In this document: positions 9,991 to 21,440 of the stretch, piece by piece
Numbering within the stretch: the stretch's first letter is position 1
Layout: every line of letters starts with the position of its first letter
Assembly: GCF_030272615.1 (NCBI RefSeq)
Contig: NC_081414.1
Location: 306,825,664-306,889,663, forward strand
DNA: 64,000 bases
Source: Cryptomeria japonica
Lineage: Eukaryota > Streptophyta > Pinopsida > Cupressales > Cupressaceae
Direction of reading: 5' to 3'
Notes under the pieces: generated by a model
Databases searched by the model: none
Told to the model about the DNA's origin: nothing
The model's input: the letters and a program-made list of their open reading frames with translations, nothing else
Translations under genes and position numbers: made by a program

Positions 9991-10037
9991 AGTGTCTTGA
10001 TTGGTCATGTCCATAAGACATGACCAATCAAGGCACT
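9991..10037. repeat. 21-bp inverted repeat near the end of element B 5' LTR
   Basis: The arms 9991-10011 and 10017-10037 pair with one G/T wobble around the loop CATAA. The 3' LTR copy (15298-15344) keeps the pairing with partly different bases. Confidence 0.93.
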
Positions 10038-10231
10038 GCTTGATCCTCCCTCTTGCATATATGTATCATTTGATATTTGTGAAGAGGATATTGAAATCAA
10101 AAAATACTCCTCTCACCTATCAAATAAAGAAGATAGTCAAATTCATAATAGAGATAGAAAATTACATAGATATAGAGAATACATTAAGAATACATCTTGC
10201 ATATTGAATTGTAAATTGAACATCATTTACA

Positions 10232-10243
10232 TGGTATCAGAGC
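10232..10243 (+). other. Element B primer-binding site (tRNA-iMet)
   Basis: TGGTATCAGAGC immediately follows the 5' LTR; standard Copia primer site. Confidence 0.9.
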
Positions 10244-10322
10244 TATAGTTAAATCGAACCTGAGGCTATTCAATTTTACATAAAATTAAAAAAAGCATAT
10301 ATTCAACATCACAATTCTCTCA

Positions 10323-11195
10323 ATGGCTAGTGCTATCAGATTTGAAGACAGACTCAGAGGAGGGGATGACTTCTTAGCATGGAAATTTAGAATTCAAATG
10401 ATTCTATAAGAAAATAAAGTTGAATCATTCGTAAAGACTGAAACTGAAGAACCTGAGACTGAACCTGACAAAGCAATTTGGAGAGAAGGAAATGATAAGG
10501 CCATTAAAATCATAGTTGATGGAGTAAGAAACAATATAATGCCCATTATAAGGAAACATGAAACAACCTTCAACATGTTCAAAGCACTTGAAGATGCCTT
10601 TGAGATATCTAATGCGAGTAGAACCTTGGCTTTAAAACAAGAAATAAATCACATAGCCATGATAAAAGGAGAATCAGTCAATGCCTACTTCATGCAAATA
10701 TCTACCCTAAGGGATGAACTGGCAACCCTTGGATATGAGATCCAAAGCAAATATTTAACCCTCATTACTCTAGATGTGTTGCTTAGCATATGGGAACCAT
10801 TAGTCCAAGGCATCAGTGCAAGGGATGAATTCCCAAAATTCGACAGGCTAAAGGTTGACTGTCTCCAAGAGGAATCAAGGCAAAATAAGAAATGGATCAA
10901 ACAAAAGAATATAAATGAATATCTTCAAGTTCTAAATACGACCTCAAACAAGAAAGGCAAGAAGAAGCAATTCAGGAAGAGAAAGGGTTGTCATGGCAAG
11001 AACTCCTTCAAGAAGGACCTTTCTCAGATTCAATGCTACAAATGTGACAAATTTGGGCACTATGTTGCCAAATGTCTAGAAAGAGCTAAGAAAGCCACAT
11101 TTGCCAAAATAGGAAAATATAAAAGGGAAGAGGACTTTGAGAAGTATGGACTCTATTTAGCACTCACAAACCAAACATAAAACAAAGTGAACTCC
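10323..11195 (+). pseudogene. gag: Element B gag
   Basis: Opens at ATG 10323 (MASAIRFEDRLRGGDDFLAW), the first ATG after the primer site, with the Copia Gag pattern L-x-x-x-x-x-FLAWKFRI. The middle carries FKALEDAFEISNASRTLALK and a basic stretch before an intact CCHC knuckle, CYKCDKFGHYVAKC (about 11035-11076). Stops are a TAA near 10408 and a TAA at 11178. A TAG near 11196 stands where a Trp often precedes the protease. It is in the same frame as the protease region, as expected for a single polyprotein. Confidence 0.85.
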
Positions 11196-11198
11196 TAG

Positions 11199-12828
11199 GT
11201 GATCGACAGTGGCTCATCCAGACACATCATAGGATTCAAAGAAGTACTAGACTCCATGAAAGAGGAGAATGATGAGGAAGTAACTATCGGAGATGATTCT
11301 ACACACCCAGTTAAAGGAGTTGGAACCTGCACCATCAAACTAAAGTCAGGTGTATCATTACAACATAGAGGAGTATTATATGTTTTGGGCATCAAGAGAA
11401 ATCTAGTCTCAATATCAGCACTAGAGGACAATGGATACAAAGTAACCTTCATGGACAACAAAGTATTGGCTTGGACAAAGAACTCATCCATCAAGAAAGC
11501 TAAAACAATTGGTCAAAGACAAGGCTATTTATATGAGCTATGTACAGAGCCAAACTTAGGCTTAATTCATGAAACTACAGATGCCAATGAAATCTGGCAT
11601 AGAAGACTAGGCCACCTAAATTTTAGAGCTTTATCGACAATCAGAGACCTTGTCATAGGTCTACCTAAGTTAAAGCAATATCATTCAGGGGCATGCACAG
11701 GATGTGCCCTAGGTAAAAATACTAAGGGTGCTTTTCAAAATAGTACTAGGAAAACAAGTAAAATTTTAGAGTTAGTTCATTCTGATGTATGCGGACCTAT
11801 GTCCGTACCTTCATTGGGGGGTTTTTGTATCATGTAATATTTGTTAATGACTACTCTAGGAAAACCTAGATCTACTTTCTGAAATGTAAAGAATTTGAAG
11901 AGATCCTTAATAGGTTTAGAGAATTCAAATCACTAATAGAGAACTACACAAGAAATAAAATTAAAACCCTAAGAGCTGATAATGGGGGGAATACACATCA
12001 GAATTATTTAAAGAGTTTTGTAAAAATTTAGGGATTAAGAGGGAGTTAACAATACCTTATAATCCTCAACAAAATGGGATAACTGAAAGGAAAAATAGGA
12101 CAATCATTGAGGCTGCCAAAGCTATGATTCTTGATCAGAATCTAAATGTCAATCTTTGTGTAGAAGCAACTAGCACTATTGTATATATTCAAAACAGATG
12201 TCCTCACTCTCATCTCGAAGATAAGACCCCTGAGGAAGTATTTACTAAATCAAAACTTGACATTAGCCACCTTAGGATATTTGGATGCCCTGTCTATATT
12301 CATGTACCTAAGGAGAAAAGATTAAAATTAGAGCCTTCTGGAAAAAGAGAAATCTTTGTAGGATATAGTGAAACCTTCAAAGCCTATAGGATCTATATAA
12401 TTGGTCAAAAGAATATTGAACTAAGCAGGGATGTGATCTTTGAAGAAGACTTAGCATTCAAAAGAGCCCAAAGCTCTCTAGACCCTGAAGTCTATATCCC
12501 CACCCCTAGCATAGATAGAGATCCTATTCCTGAGCTTCAGAGGAAGAATCTTGAGGAAACTATAAGTGAAACTCAAAGTCCACCTAGAGAAAACCTCAAG
12601 AAAATACCACTATGGGCCACCAAGACTATAGCAGAAACTCAAAAATTTGTTGCTCCTTCAGGGACCTTCAGGGAAAGCAAAAGACCTAACAAATTCACTA
12701 GCTATGTTGCTCTTATGAATGATCTCTCTAAAGAAGAACCAAACAATGTATCAGAAGCTTTTGAACATCAAGTATGGAAAGATGCTATGTTTGAAGAGTA
12801 TCAATCTATTATGAAAAATGATGTCTAG
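11199..12828 (+). pseudogene. pol: Element B protease and integrase
   Basis: Starts with the protease site VIDSGSSRHIIG. The integrase shows HHCC (WHRRLGHLNFRAL to CTGCALGK), HSDVCGPM (first Asp), LRADNGG (second Asp) and NGITERKNRT (Glu intact). Two frameshifts break it, near 11820 and near 11985, and both lie in runs of six G. A TAG follows YSRKT near 11867 and another sits at 12826, each where Trp is usual. The region from 12124 stays open for 234 residues including the FGCPVYIHVP segment. Confidence 0.83.
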
Positions 12829-14262
12829 GAGATCGTTCCTAGGCCAACTAAGAAATCAATTGTTTCATCTAAATGGCTTTTTAAGATCAAACATGGTGCA
12901 GACAGTAGTATTGAAAAACACAAAGCTAGATTTGTATCTAGAGGGTTCTCACAAAGGAAAGGAATAGATTATGAAGAAACTTTTGCACCTGTTGCCAGAT
13001 ATACATCAGTAAGAGTTGTATTAACCATTGCAACAGCTAAGGGTTGGAAGGTACACTAGATGGATGTTAAGACAACATTTATAAATGGTGAGATCTCAGA
13101 AGAAGTCTACCTAGAGCAACCTGAAGGGTTTGAAATTTATAATATGGATTCTCATGTGTGCAGACTCAAGAAATCTCTCTATGGGCTTAAATAGGCTCCC
13201 AGGGCTTGGTATGAAAGAATTGACACCTATCTCTCAGGACTAGGCTTCTCTAAAAATGATGTAGATCCTAATCTCTACTACAAAAGAAATAAAGGTGATA
13301 TGCTAATGTTGATTTTATATGTTGATGACTTATCAATCACAAGAAATGATCATCTTATAGATCAATGCAAGAAAGATCTATCCAAAGAATTTGATATGAA
13401 GGACTTAGGACTCCTTCATTACTTCATAGGATTGGAAGTATGGCAGAATCCTGACAACATTATACTAAACCAAGGAAAGTATACCTTGGATATTTTGAAG
13501 AGATTCAGAATGATAAACTATAGGCCCATGACCTCTCCTATGGAAACCAATTTACATAAACTTAAAGAAGCAACAATAGAGTCACAACCCATTGACTCTA
13601 CTCAATATAGACAAATGATTGGGTCCTTGATGTATCTAGTGAATACAAGGCTAGATATCTATTATGCAGTTAATGCCTTAAGTCAATTCATGTGTGAACC
13701 TAAGGAGATACACCTGGTTGCAGTAAAACATATCATGAGATACCTACAAGGTACCCTAAACCTTGGTCTCAAATATGAGAAAGTTGACATAAACCTACAT
13801 GGATTTATAGATTCAGATTGGGTTGGAAGTGTAACTGACAGAAAAAACACTTCAGGGTGTTGCTTCAGTCTACGTTCAGCCATGATATCTTGGATCAACA
13901 GGAAGCAGTACTCTGTAGCTCAAAGCTGCACTGAGGCAGAATACATTGCAACTTCTATGGCTGCTCAAGAGGCAGTATGGCTTAGGAATTTTCTTGTGGG
14001 GTTGTTTGGAGAACCTATGAAACCCACTATTATACACTGTGACAATCAAAGCTGCATAAAACTTTTAGTTAATCTAGTGTTCCATGATAGATCCAAGCAT
14101 ATTGAGATCCCATACCACTATGTGCAAGATATGGTAGACAAAAATGTGATTCAGTTAGAATATGTTTGTACAGGAGATCAAACAACAACTATTCTAACCA
14201 AACCTCTTTCCAGAGTGAAGGTTGATCACTTCAGAAAAGGTTTAGGTATGATAGAAAGGTAA
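12829..14262 (+). pseudogene. pol: Element B reverse transcriptase and RNase H
   Basis: RT landmarks are KARFVSRGFSQ, MDVKTTFINGE, SLYGLK (stop) APRAWY and the intact catalytic LYVDDL (about 13314-13331). RNase H follows with DSDWVGS, TEAEYIA, CDNQS and TTILTKPLSR before a natural stop at 14260. In-frame TAGs stand where Gln is expected (before MDVK and inside LYGLKxAPRAW). From 13300 the frame is open for 320 residues, the best-preserved coding stretch in the window. Confidence 0.88.
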
Positions 14263-14809
14263 TTTGCTTTTTAATCTGTATTTACATATCAATAAGATGT
14301 TTAATGTGTAAACCTCTTTGTCATGATAGGACTTTTTGGATTTTTATCCCTTAGGTTCATATCTAAGAGGTGATGATCTCTCAATATAATGAACACTTGT
14401 ATGGAGACATTATAAGGTGACGATCTTATAATGTCCAAACCAGTTATCATGTTGGATCTTTGGTGTGTCATGGATGAGCCATGATTGTGTTATGGTAAAA
14501 CATTTATATGAGATATTAGTGCACCTACCACAACTTGGATAAAGATGATAATTGAATATTTTCACATATGATTATCCTTAAGTATTGTGTGCTTAGGCAA
14601 TACTGATATCACATGCTAAGGTGATATCCTGTCATGACAAGATTAATGTGATTGACACTTTGTATCACGTGTTTAGGTGATACTTCATATCATTTTATTA
14701 GGTGATATGATTCCCTAGAAAGTTAGATTGTGTGAAGGAATGGTAACTATCATTTGAATTGTGATGCTTGATATACTGCTCTCATTTATCTTACCTAGCT
14801 AAGAGGGAG
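14263..14809 (+). other. Element B 3' untranslated region with stem-loop series and polypurine tract
   Basis: No coding signal. 14350-14709 holds seven stem-loops with 8-nt loops, described separately. The polypurine tract AAGAGGGAG (14801-14809) abuts the 3' LTR at 14810. Confidence 0.8.
14350..14709 (+). repeat. Series of stem-loops with constant 8-nt loops
   Basis: Stem-loops at 14350-14367, 14366-14381, 14406-14435, 14581-14604, 14605-14628, 14662-14683 and 14686-14709. Stem lengths are 5, 4, 11, 8, 8, 7 and 8 bp. The stem sequences mostly differ, but every loop is 8 nt: GTTCATAT, GTGATGAT, GTGACGAT, GTGCTTAG, ATGCTAAG, GTGTTTAG and TTTATTAG. The last four loops end in TAG or AAG. The first two stems are short and overlap by two bases; the other five are strong. 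Confidence 0.8.
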
Positions 14810-15536
14810 TGTTAATGCATGATAGCTTCGGTAAGATAAATGATTGAATGAGAGATAAATGAAGTCTCTCATTTAATCATTTATCATATAGATAAAACAT
14901 CAAGAAAACATCAAGCTATTTTCATATGATAATCATTCCTGTCTATATCGAATCTACTTAGTCAATCAATATCGATAGCATGGTATATCAATGATCACTG
15001 ATGGTTATTCAGGTTAACTATGTATTCTGATTCACATCAAATGCATTCCTTTCAATAAACAAATAATTATCAAGTGCTTTTGGGTGGCAAAGTATGCACC
15101 GCTTGGGATGTATAACCTTTAGTTAGTGATCAGTGTCAATTAACATAGACACCAATTCCCATCGGTTAATATGCCACGACAAACCCATTGTAAATATTGA
15201 TTAGTATATACACTATGTTATGTGAACCTTAATTAGTATCGGGTTGGTAATAAGTTAATCACTGGTTGATAACATATACCATGGGGTGCAATCAAGTAGT
15301 GTCTTGATCGGTCATGTCCATAAGACATGACCGGTCAAGGCATTTCTTGATCCTCCCTCTTGCATATATGTATCATTTGATATTTGTGAAGTGGATATTG
15401 AAATCAAAAAATGCTCCTCACCTATCAAATAAAGAAGATAGTTAGATTCATAATAGAGATAGAAAATTACATAGATATAGAAAATACATTAAGAATATAT
15501 CTTGCATATTGAATTGTAAATTGAACATCATTTACA
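14810..15536 (+). repeat. Element B 3' LTR
   Basis: Starts TGTTAATGCATGATAGC and ends CATTTACA, collinear with the 5' LTR. Its hairpins have drifted slightly from the 5' copy. Confidence 0.92.
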
Positions 15537-15978
15537 AGTGTAACCCGAGAGGCATTAAAATGTAACCAAAAAAGCCTTTCTATGAAAGAGCGATGTCGAG
15601 GAAATAAAAAAGGCACCTAGAGACACTAAAGTTTCATCAAAAACCCAACATCGATGAAAATAACAACGGTCTTGCCGAAGAAAACTTTTTCGATGAAAGG
15701 ATGATGTCAGAAGAATTGAATGAACTCTTGGTGAAGGTAAAGTTTCATCGAAATATGTATTGCGATGGGAACATGCCAAATTTTAATGAAAGAAACTCGT
15801 TGATAAAACAAGGGTTTTGATGAATGGGATAAACAACCTATCTACATAGCATGTTCCATCAAAACAAAAAGAAAGTGAGACAAGCACATCATCTTGACCC
15901 TCAAAGTATCTATCAAAAGATCGAGTTCCATCAAAGTATCCGGTTCCATGATAATGGGCATGGTCTCATAGAGATGGT
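15537..15978. repeat. Spacer with a recurrent TTTCATCGAAA-type motif
   Basis: 15537-15541 is the right duplication of element B. The remainder carries a degenerate motif, TTTCATCGAAA or its complement, near 15629, 15650, 15687, 15742, 15781, 15850 and 15927, in both orientations. I see no gene. It may be subterminal DNA of a transposon. ATGGT at 15974-15978 is the expected left duplication of element C, whose partner would lie outside the window. Confidence 0.45.
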
Positions 15979-17725
15979 TGTTGGACACAATGGATTACTG
16001 AGATGGGGGTGAATCAGTGATTTAAACAAGTTTTACTTAATCAGAGCTATATTGGTTCAATATGAAATAAATAAAATGCATACCAGTTACCAAAGCAATG
16101 CAAACAAGGTGTGTAGGAGAAATATCTAAAAGAGTAATAGAACACACACATGAAGATGCAACACATAACACCAGATTTACGAGGAAAACCCAATATGGGA
16201 AAAACCTCAAAGAGAATAGCTACTAGAGATCTTCTACTCCAATCTAGCCTCACAATGAAAAGATCTGATTAAGGGCACCAACCCCTAATTTATGAGCACC
16301 AACTCAAAGGATCACCAACCCCTACACATTTTATAGGCTACAACCTAAAGGAGCTACAAGCCCTGTGCTAAGCACCTACTCAGTGAAAACAATATGAAAA
16401 CTCAGATACACAAATGAGATCCCTGCTGCAAATGAAGTTTTGCAACCCTTCAAATCTTTGCCCTACTAGTTTCTATCTTACTAGTTTGTGTTAAATCAAC
16501 ACACACTGCAACTTATCCTTTCTGCTTGTTTTAACTCTGCTAAATATTCTCTCCCTCTGCTTTGCTGAATTCAACTCACACTTGGTCACTCTCTATCAGG
16601 TAGTGCTTCTTTTGGTTTGTCACCTCTACATTCTATGCTCACTATGCTGATTTTTTCCTTACACCAGTTTACCCTGCTTCTCCTTACCGATACAATCTTC
16701 ACTTACAAACACTTCAGATGTTTATCTCTTCAGCTCTCAGCAATTTCACTCTATCCTTCACCCTTCAGCAACAACAACTATTTGTCTTAGGTCTCCATAT
16801 TTAAACTGAATCTTTCCCACTAAAAACCAATTCAAACAGAGGGCGGCTAGGGTTTCCTTGTACGGACCAAATTTGCATCCAATCTAATCTGATCCACCTT
16901 GGATTACACACCTTCTTTGGAGGGATAGGCCATCACGTGTTTTTTGTCTATCCAAAGTATGTTTGCTAAGAATAGAAAACCTGACCTTGATTTCCCACGT
17001 TGAAATCTGTTGACACATTTATAACCTAGTTGTTTCCTTCTCAAGGTCCTCTTGCAATCTGATTTCCTTTCTTTGATCTAGGCGCTAACAACTCCTTGAT
17101 CTTTCTTTGTCATTCATTCTTCCTCAAGCTGCACCAATCTATCATCGACCCATGATTTGTGGTTATTTTATTTAATATTGACTAATTGCTCCAACAACCA
17201 TTTTGATGAAAACTTCACCGACCTCTGCATGCTTGCCACCTTAGCTCCACATGGCATCACATCGGGATACACTTAGCTCACCGACACAAGGCTCATTTTA
17301 AACTTGATCATTCAAAAATTCCTCATACTGACACAAGCCCTTACTGGTAAAACCTTCTCCTGCTGCTATCCGGCAACATACACTACATCGGTAGCTCAAC
17401 TTCACCTCTAGTGGTTTGTGATCTCTTTGACATTCTGCCTCTTCATCACAAACATTATCACAAACAAACAACCAACCTTCATACCGGTTACAACTTGTCA
17501 TGCCAACACACAAATTTATATCACCTCTTACCGATGATGTCATAGACAATCTCAATACCTGCTTGTCTTCCACACCTTCATACCAGTTTTTTAATCCACC
17601 ATACCGATTGACAAGCCTTCATGTTAATATTCCTTATGTCAATTCAATATTATTCATACCAGGTTGACATAACCTACCAGTAGATTGCAATACTAGTTGA
17701 CATCAATGACAATGCAATGCCAACA
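15979..17725 (-). repeat. Element C 3' LTR
   Basis: On the minus strand it starts TGTTGGCATTGCATTG (17725 downward) and ends TGTGTCCAACA (15979). Near its end it has CTGATTCACCCCCATCTCAG, the same U5 signature as A, D and F. At 1.75 kb it is longer than the LTRs of A. The element is dated only relatively: it is older than E. Confidence 0.85.
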
Positions 17726-18020
17726 ATCTCCCCCTTGGCATTGATGTCAATATTTTCTATTCCAATTTCTCTCCCCCTTGGCATTGATGTCAATATTTTC
17801 TATTCCAGTTTCTCTCCCCCTTTGACAATAATGGCAAAGGGAACCTTAGTTTGACACTAATAATCTCTCCCTTGTCTACATCTGGTTCGGACACATTCTC
17901 CCCCTGTGTCCATACTTCATGATTCAAGATCATAAGATAGTAACAATTGTTGACTCCCCCTGAACCATACATCCTCCTACACATTTAAGTGTTGGCGGAT
18001 GGTGGGAAAACTCCCATATT
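17726..18020 (-). promoter_or_regulatory. Element C polypurine-tract cluster
   Basis: The LTR-adjacent tract (17726-17736, minus AAGGGGGAGAT) lies in a unit of 43 bp that is tandemly duplicated, so a second identical GGGGGAGA tract sits at about 17772. Further GGGGGAG tracts lie near 17815, 17900 and 17956. All are between the RNase H stop and the LTR. Confidence 0.75.
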
Positions 18021-19540
18021 TTATCTCAAGTACTCAAATGGGCCCAAAGGATGTGGCTTGGTAAATATGTCAGTAATCTGCTCACTAGTTGGAACATATT
18101 CTACACTAACCCACTTGTCTGCTACCTTCTCCCTCAAGAAGTGATACTTGATTGCAATGTGTTTTGTTCTTGAGTGCATTAATGGATTCTTGGAGATGTT
18201 GATTGCACTTGAGTTATCACACTGGATTGGAATAGGATCTAGTATCTCCACCTGTATATCCTTCAATGTCTTCTTCATCCATAGCACTTGTGAACAAAAT
18301 GTAGAAGTAGCTATATATTTGGCCTCAACAGTGGATAATGACACTAAGTCTTTCTTCTTTTTGTGCCATGATACTAACCGGTCCCCTAAGTAGAAAGCAC
18401 CCCCACTTGTACTTTTTCGATCGTCAATACTTCCTGCCCAATCTGCATCATTATAAGCCTACAAAGAGAAGTCTCCTTTCTTTGGATACCAAAGGCCATA
18501 ACTAATAGTTCCTTGTAGATACTTGAAGATTATCCTGACTTCATTTAAGTGAGACTATTTAGGATCATCTTGGAATCTTTCTACCATGCAAACAACTTGT
18601 ACAATATCTGGTCTAGATTCTATTAGATATAATAGACTACCAATCATAAACCTATACAGTGTTTGGTCAACTTTCGGTGACTCATCTAGTTTTCTCAACT
18701 TACAACCAGTAACCATGGGAGTACTTACCGGTTTGTTGTCCTCCATTTGAAACTTCTTCATCATATCTTTAACATACTTGGTTTGAGAGATGAAAATTCC
18801 TTTCTCCTACTGTGAGATCTACAAACCAAGAAAATAGGAAAACTAACCTAGCATGGACATCTCAATTTTTTTCTTCATCTGATCTGAAAATTCTTTGCAC
18901 ATGATGTCCTTATCTCTACCAAATATAATGTCATCCACATACACAACAACTATGGTCATATGGTCTCCATTTACCTTGATGTACAGGTTGTTGTCTACAT
19001 TCCCTTTTTGAAATCCTTGTTCACTCAAATACTTGTCTAACCGGGAATACCATGCTCTGGGGGCCTGCTTCAAACCATATAGGGCTTTCTTCAACCGAAA
19101 TAAAAACTCTCATCATCATGTAATAGAAATCCTTCCGGTTGTTCCATATACACTTCTTCTTCAAGGTTGCCATTCAAAAATGCAGATTTAACATCAATTT
19201 GGTAAACCTTGTATCCTTTATAAACAAATAAAGCTAAAAACATTCTTATTGCTTCTAACCTAGCAATTAGAGCAAATGTTTCTTCAAAGTCAATACCTTC
19301 CACTTGAGCATACCCTTTGCAAACTAACCTTTCTTTATGTCGGATTATTTTGCCTTCTTCATTCATCTTGTTTCGGTAGACCCACTTGGTACCTATGACA
19401 TTCTTGTCTGTTGGTATAGGAACAAGTTCCCAAGTTTGATTTTTATCAATTTGTTTCAACTCTTCATCCATGGCATCTATCCATTTTTCACTTTTTCTAG
19501 CTTCATTAAAAGTTCTGGGGTCAAGTTGTGTCATGACGCA
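18021..19540 (-). pseudogene. pol: Element C reverse transcriptase and RNase H
   Basis: Minus-strand RT carries [75 protein letters not shown] and an intact VYVDDIIF box (about 18930). RNase H shows STVEAKYIATSTF, CDNSSAINISKN and TDIFTKPHP with a stop at 18021. The coding sequence is broken near 19091 by a frameshift, and stops occur near 18840 and 18553. Domain order and wording resemble element A, suggesting a related lineage. Confidence 0.87.
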
Positions 19541-19988
19541 TAAATTTACCTACTCATCATTCCGGGCTAGTTTTCTTCTGGTCTGCACACCTTCATTTTT
19601 ATCTTCTATGATCTATTCTTCCAGATGGTTCTTCTACATATACTAGTTGGAGTTCTTGCTTGGTGCTTCTTCTACAGATCCATTGTTAGATTGATCTTCA
19701 TCCTCATCATCTGAAACATCAATATAAGATGTCGATGCAAATTCTTTCTTATGTAGTTCTTCATCTATTCTCACATTTATACTATCAACCATTTTTCTCA
19801 ACTTCTTAGTGTAGCATTTGTAGACTTTTCTATTGGTTGAGTAGCCCAAGAAGATTCATTCATTACTCCTCGAATCAAAATTTTCTAATTCATTAGCATC
19901 TCTCTTGATGAAGAACTTACTTCGAAACACTCTAAAATGCTTGAGTGATGGTTTCCGGTTGTACCTAATGCTTTGCAAAATGGGAGAT
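19541..19988 (-). pseudogene. pol: Element C integrase C-terminal tail
   Basis: Minus-strand pieces read RYNRKPSLKHFRVF, then MGYSTNRKVYKCYTKKLRK and INVRIDEELHKKE, the region between the integrase core and RT in Copia polyproteins. The coding sequence ends where the LTR of E begins at 19989. Confidence 0.7.
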
Positions 19989-21424
19989 TGTTAGACAAAA
20001 ACATGTGATCATATAGCACATAAGAAGCACAAGAAACAAAGAGAAATGTTATTGTTAATCAACCAAAGACTAATCAAACAGGCATACCAAGAGAGACACT
20101 AAAAACATAATGAAGCATTTAACTATGAAAATAAATGCAAGAAGACATCTCCAAATGCCTTCCACCATGCTTGTAGCTCATCCTCCCTTGTTCCTATCCT
20201 CTCCAAGTTCCAAATTAGTGTAGCTCTCAACAGCTTTTTGCACTATGGATGTCTTATGGAGATTCAAGATTGAAAAATGATTAATCTAAACACTATGCAA
20301 ATGTGAACAAAATCTAAATGAGAGATTATCTAATTAGCTAGTGTTAATTTTAAACCAAAAGAGTGAATATGATTGATTTATGCTAAATGCTCTCTAAAAT
20401 TGGCTATAAGTTAAATGCATACAAGTTTTCAGGATCTCGATTATGAAGAAATGGGCTCTATTTATAGGAAAAATGGACCAATGGATGGCTGAGATTGAGT
20501 AATCTCAACAAGGGCCAGGATTAAATGTTTTATGATCTATGTGAGGACTTTCAATCCAATCCCAGGATGACAAGTGTCAACATGAGATGGGTTGAGAGGG
20601 GAGGGAAGAAGAATTAAATGCTTGACATGACCTGGGGGTTAACTTGAGAGGTAAGGTTAAAGTTGAGTTGAATGGATAAATTCATTATTCAAAGAATAAT
20701 TCTTTTATCCAATGGATAAACTCTTGTGCAAGAGTTAGTGAGGATAACCATGGTTAAAGCAATAAATGCTTGAGAAGACACATGGGTCACATGAAGGTTA
20801 AGTTAGGGGTCAAAGTCCCTAACCATGTGGGTGAGTTGAGTTAACCATTAATAGTCATGTTAGAGCCATAAGTGGTTTGGAAGACTTTAGAGGTTAGCTT
20901 GTTGGACACATAAAGCATTAAATGTTTTTCAAAGACTTTGGAGTCTTTGAGAAGTGACACCAAGTTGCTTAGGAATGTGACAATAATTAGGGGACGGATT
21001 AGGCTAATTAGGAAGGGGTTAGAAGAATCTAGAACGAGATTAGGATTGCAAGTGGGTTTGATGGGTGAGGGAAAATAGGATTTTTATTAAAATAAAATTC
21101 ATTTATTTCAACAAATAGGTGCAAGTTGCATTTTTAGGAGAATGCAAGTGGGGGGGGATTTAATGATTTAAATAATTGTTTTATTTAATTTATTTAAAAG
21201 AGGAAAGTGGATTAAATTGAATAAATAGGATTTATTCATTTAATTGATTGTGAATTTGGTTTAATGAATGAATTAAAATAAATTGAAAAATTTATTTAAT
21301 TAATAGGAGAATGTTTGAGGATGAATTAATTAAATGTTAATTTAATTAACTGTTGGTGAATGGATTTTTAATAAAATAAATAACAAATATTCATTTAATT
21401 AAACTGGACAGATTTATGTGACTA
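19989..21424 (-). repeat. Element E 3' LTR
   Basis: The left end TGTTAGACAAAAACATG (minus ...TGTCTAACA) is the LTR terminus, with GAGAT (19984-19988) as candidate target duplication. The inner boundary is placed next to the polypurine tract near 21430 and is uncertain by a few bases because no TG is visible there. A canonical minus-strand TATA box lies at 20458-20467. Confidence 0.65.
20458..20467 (-). promoter_or_regulatory. TATA box of the element E LTR
   Basis: The minus strand reads CCTATAAATAGAGCCC, a textbook plant TATA box, correctly oriented for transcription of element E (right to left). Confidence 0.7.
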
Positions 21425-21429
21425 AATTT

Positions 21430-21440
21430 GCCCCTCTTTG
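21430..21440 (-). other. Element E polypurine tract
   Basis: The minus strand reads CAAAGAGGGGC just inside the 3' LTR, the expected plus-strand primer of a Gypsy element. Confidence 0.55.

Larger units (their letters stand above)
9503..10231 (+). repeat. Element B 5' LTR
   Basis: Runs from TATTAATGCATG (original TG now TA) to CATTTACA, which directly abuts the primer site. It holds a 23-bp perfect hairpin (9526-9580), palindromes at 9658-9669 and 9680-9695, linked hairpins at 9822-9859 and a 21-bp hairpin at 9991-10037. Confidence 0.9.
9503..15536 (+). mobile_element. Element B: complete, decayed Ty1/Copia retrotransposon rich in palindromes
   Basis: A 6.0-kb element with LTRs of 729 and 727 bp, tRNA-iMet primer site, Gag with CCHC, protease, integrase, RT, RNase H, and a polypurine tract AAGAGGGAG. 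Flanking 5-bp copies are AGCGT (9498-9502) and AGTGT (15537-15541), differing by a CpG transition. The first LTR dinucleotide is TA in the 5' copy and TG in the 3' copy. Unlike A it has a single polypurine tract, and its roughly 540-bp 3' untranslated region folds into a series of stem-loops. Confidence 0.93.
15979..19988 (-). mobile_element. Element C: 3' half of a minus-strand Ty1/Copia element
   Basis: In minus orientation the order is integrase tail, RT, RNase H, polypurine tracts, 3' LTR (15979-17725). Upstream pol, gag and the 5' LTR are absent because the LTR of element E starts at 19989, inside the integrase tail. The missing half should lie beyond 64000 if E inserted into C. Confidence 0.85.

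Noticed and set aside
14350-14709. Stem-loop series as a possible CRISPR array
   Set aside because: Stems are not a constant repeat, spacing is irregular and the host is a plant retroelement.
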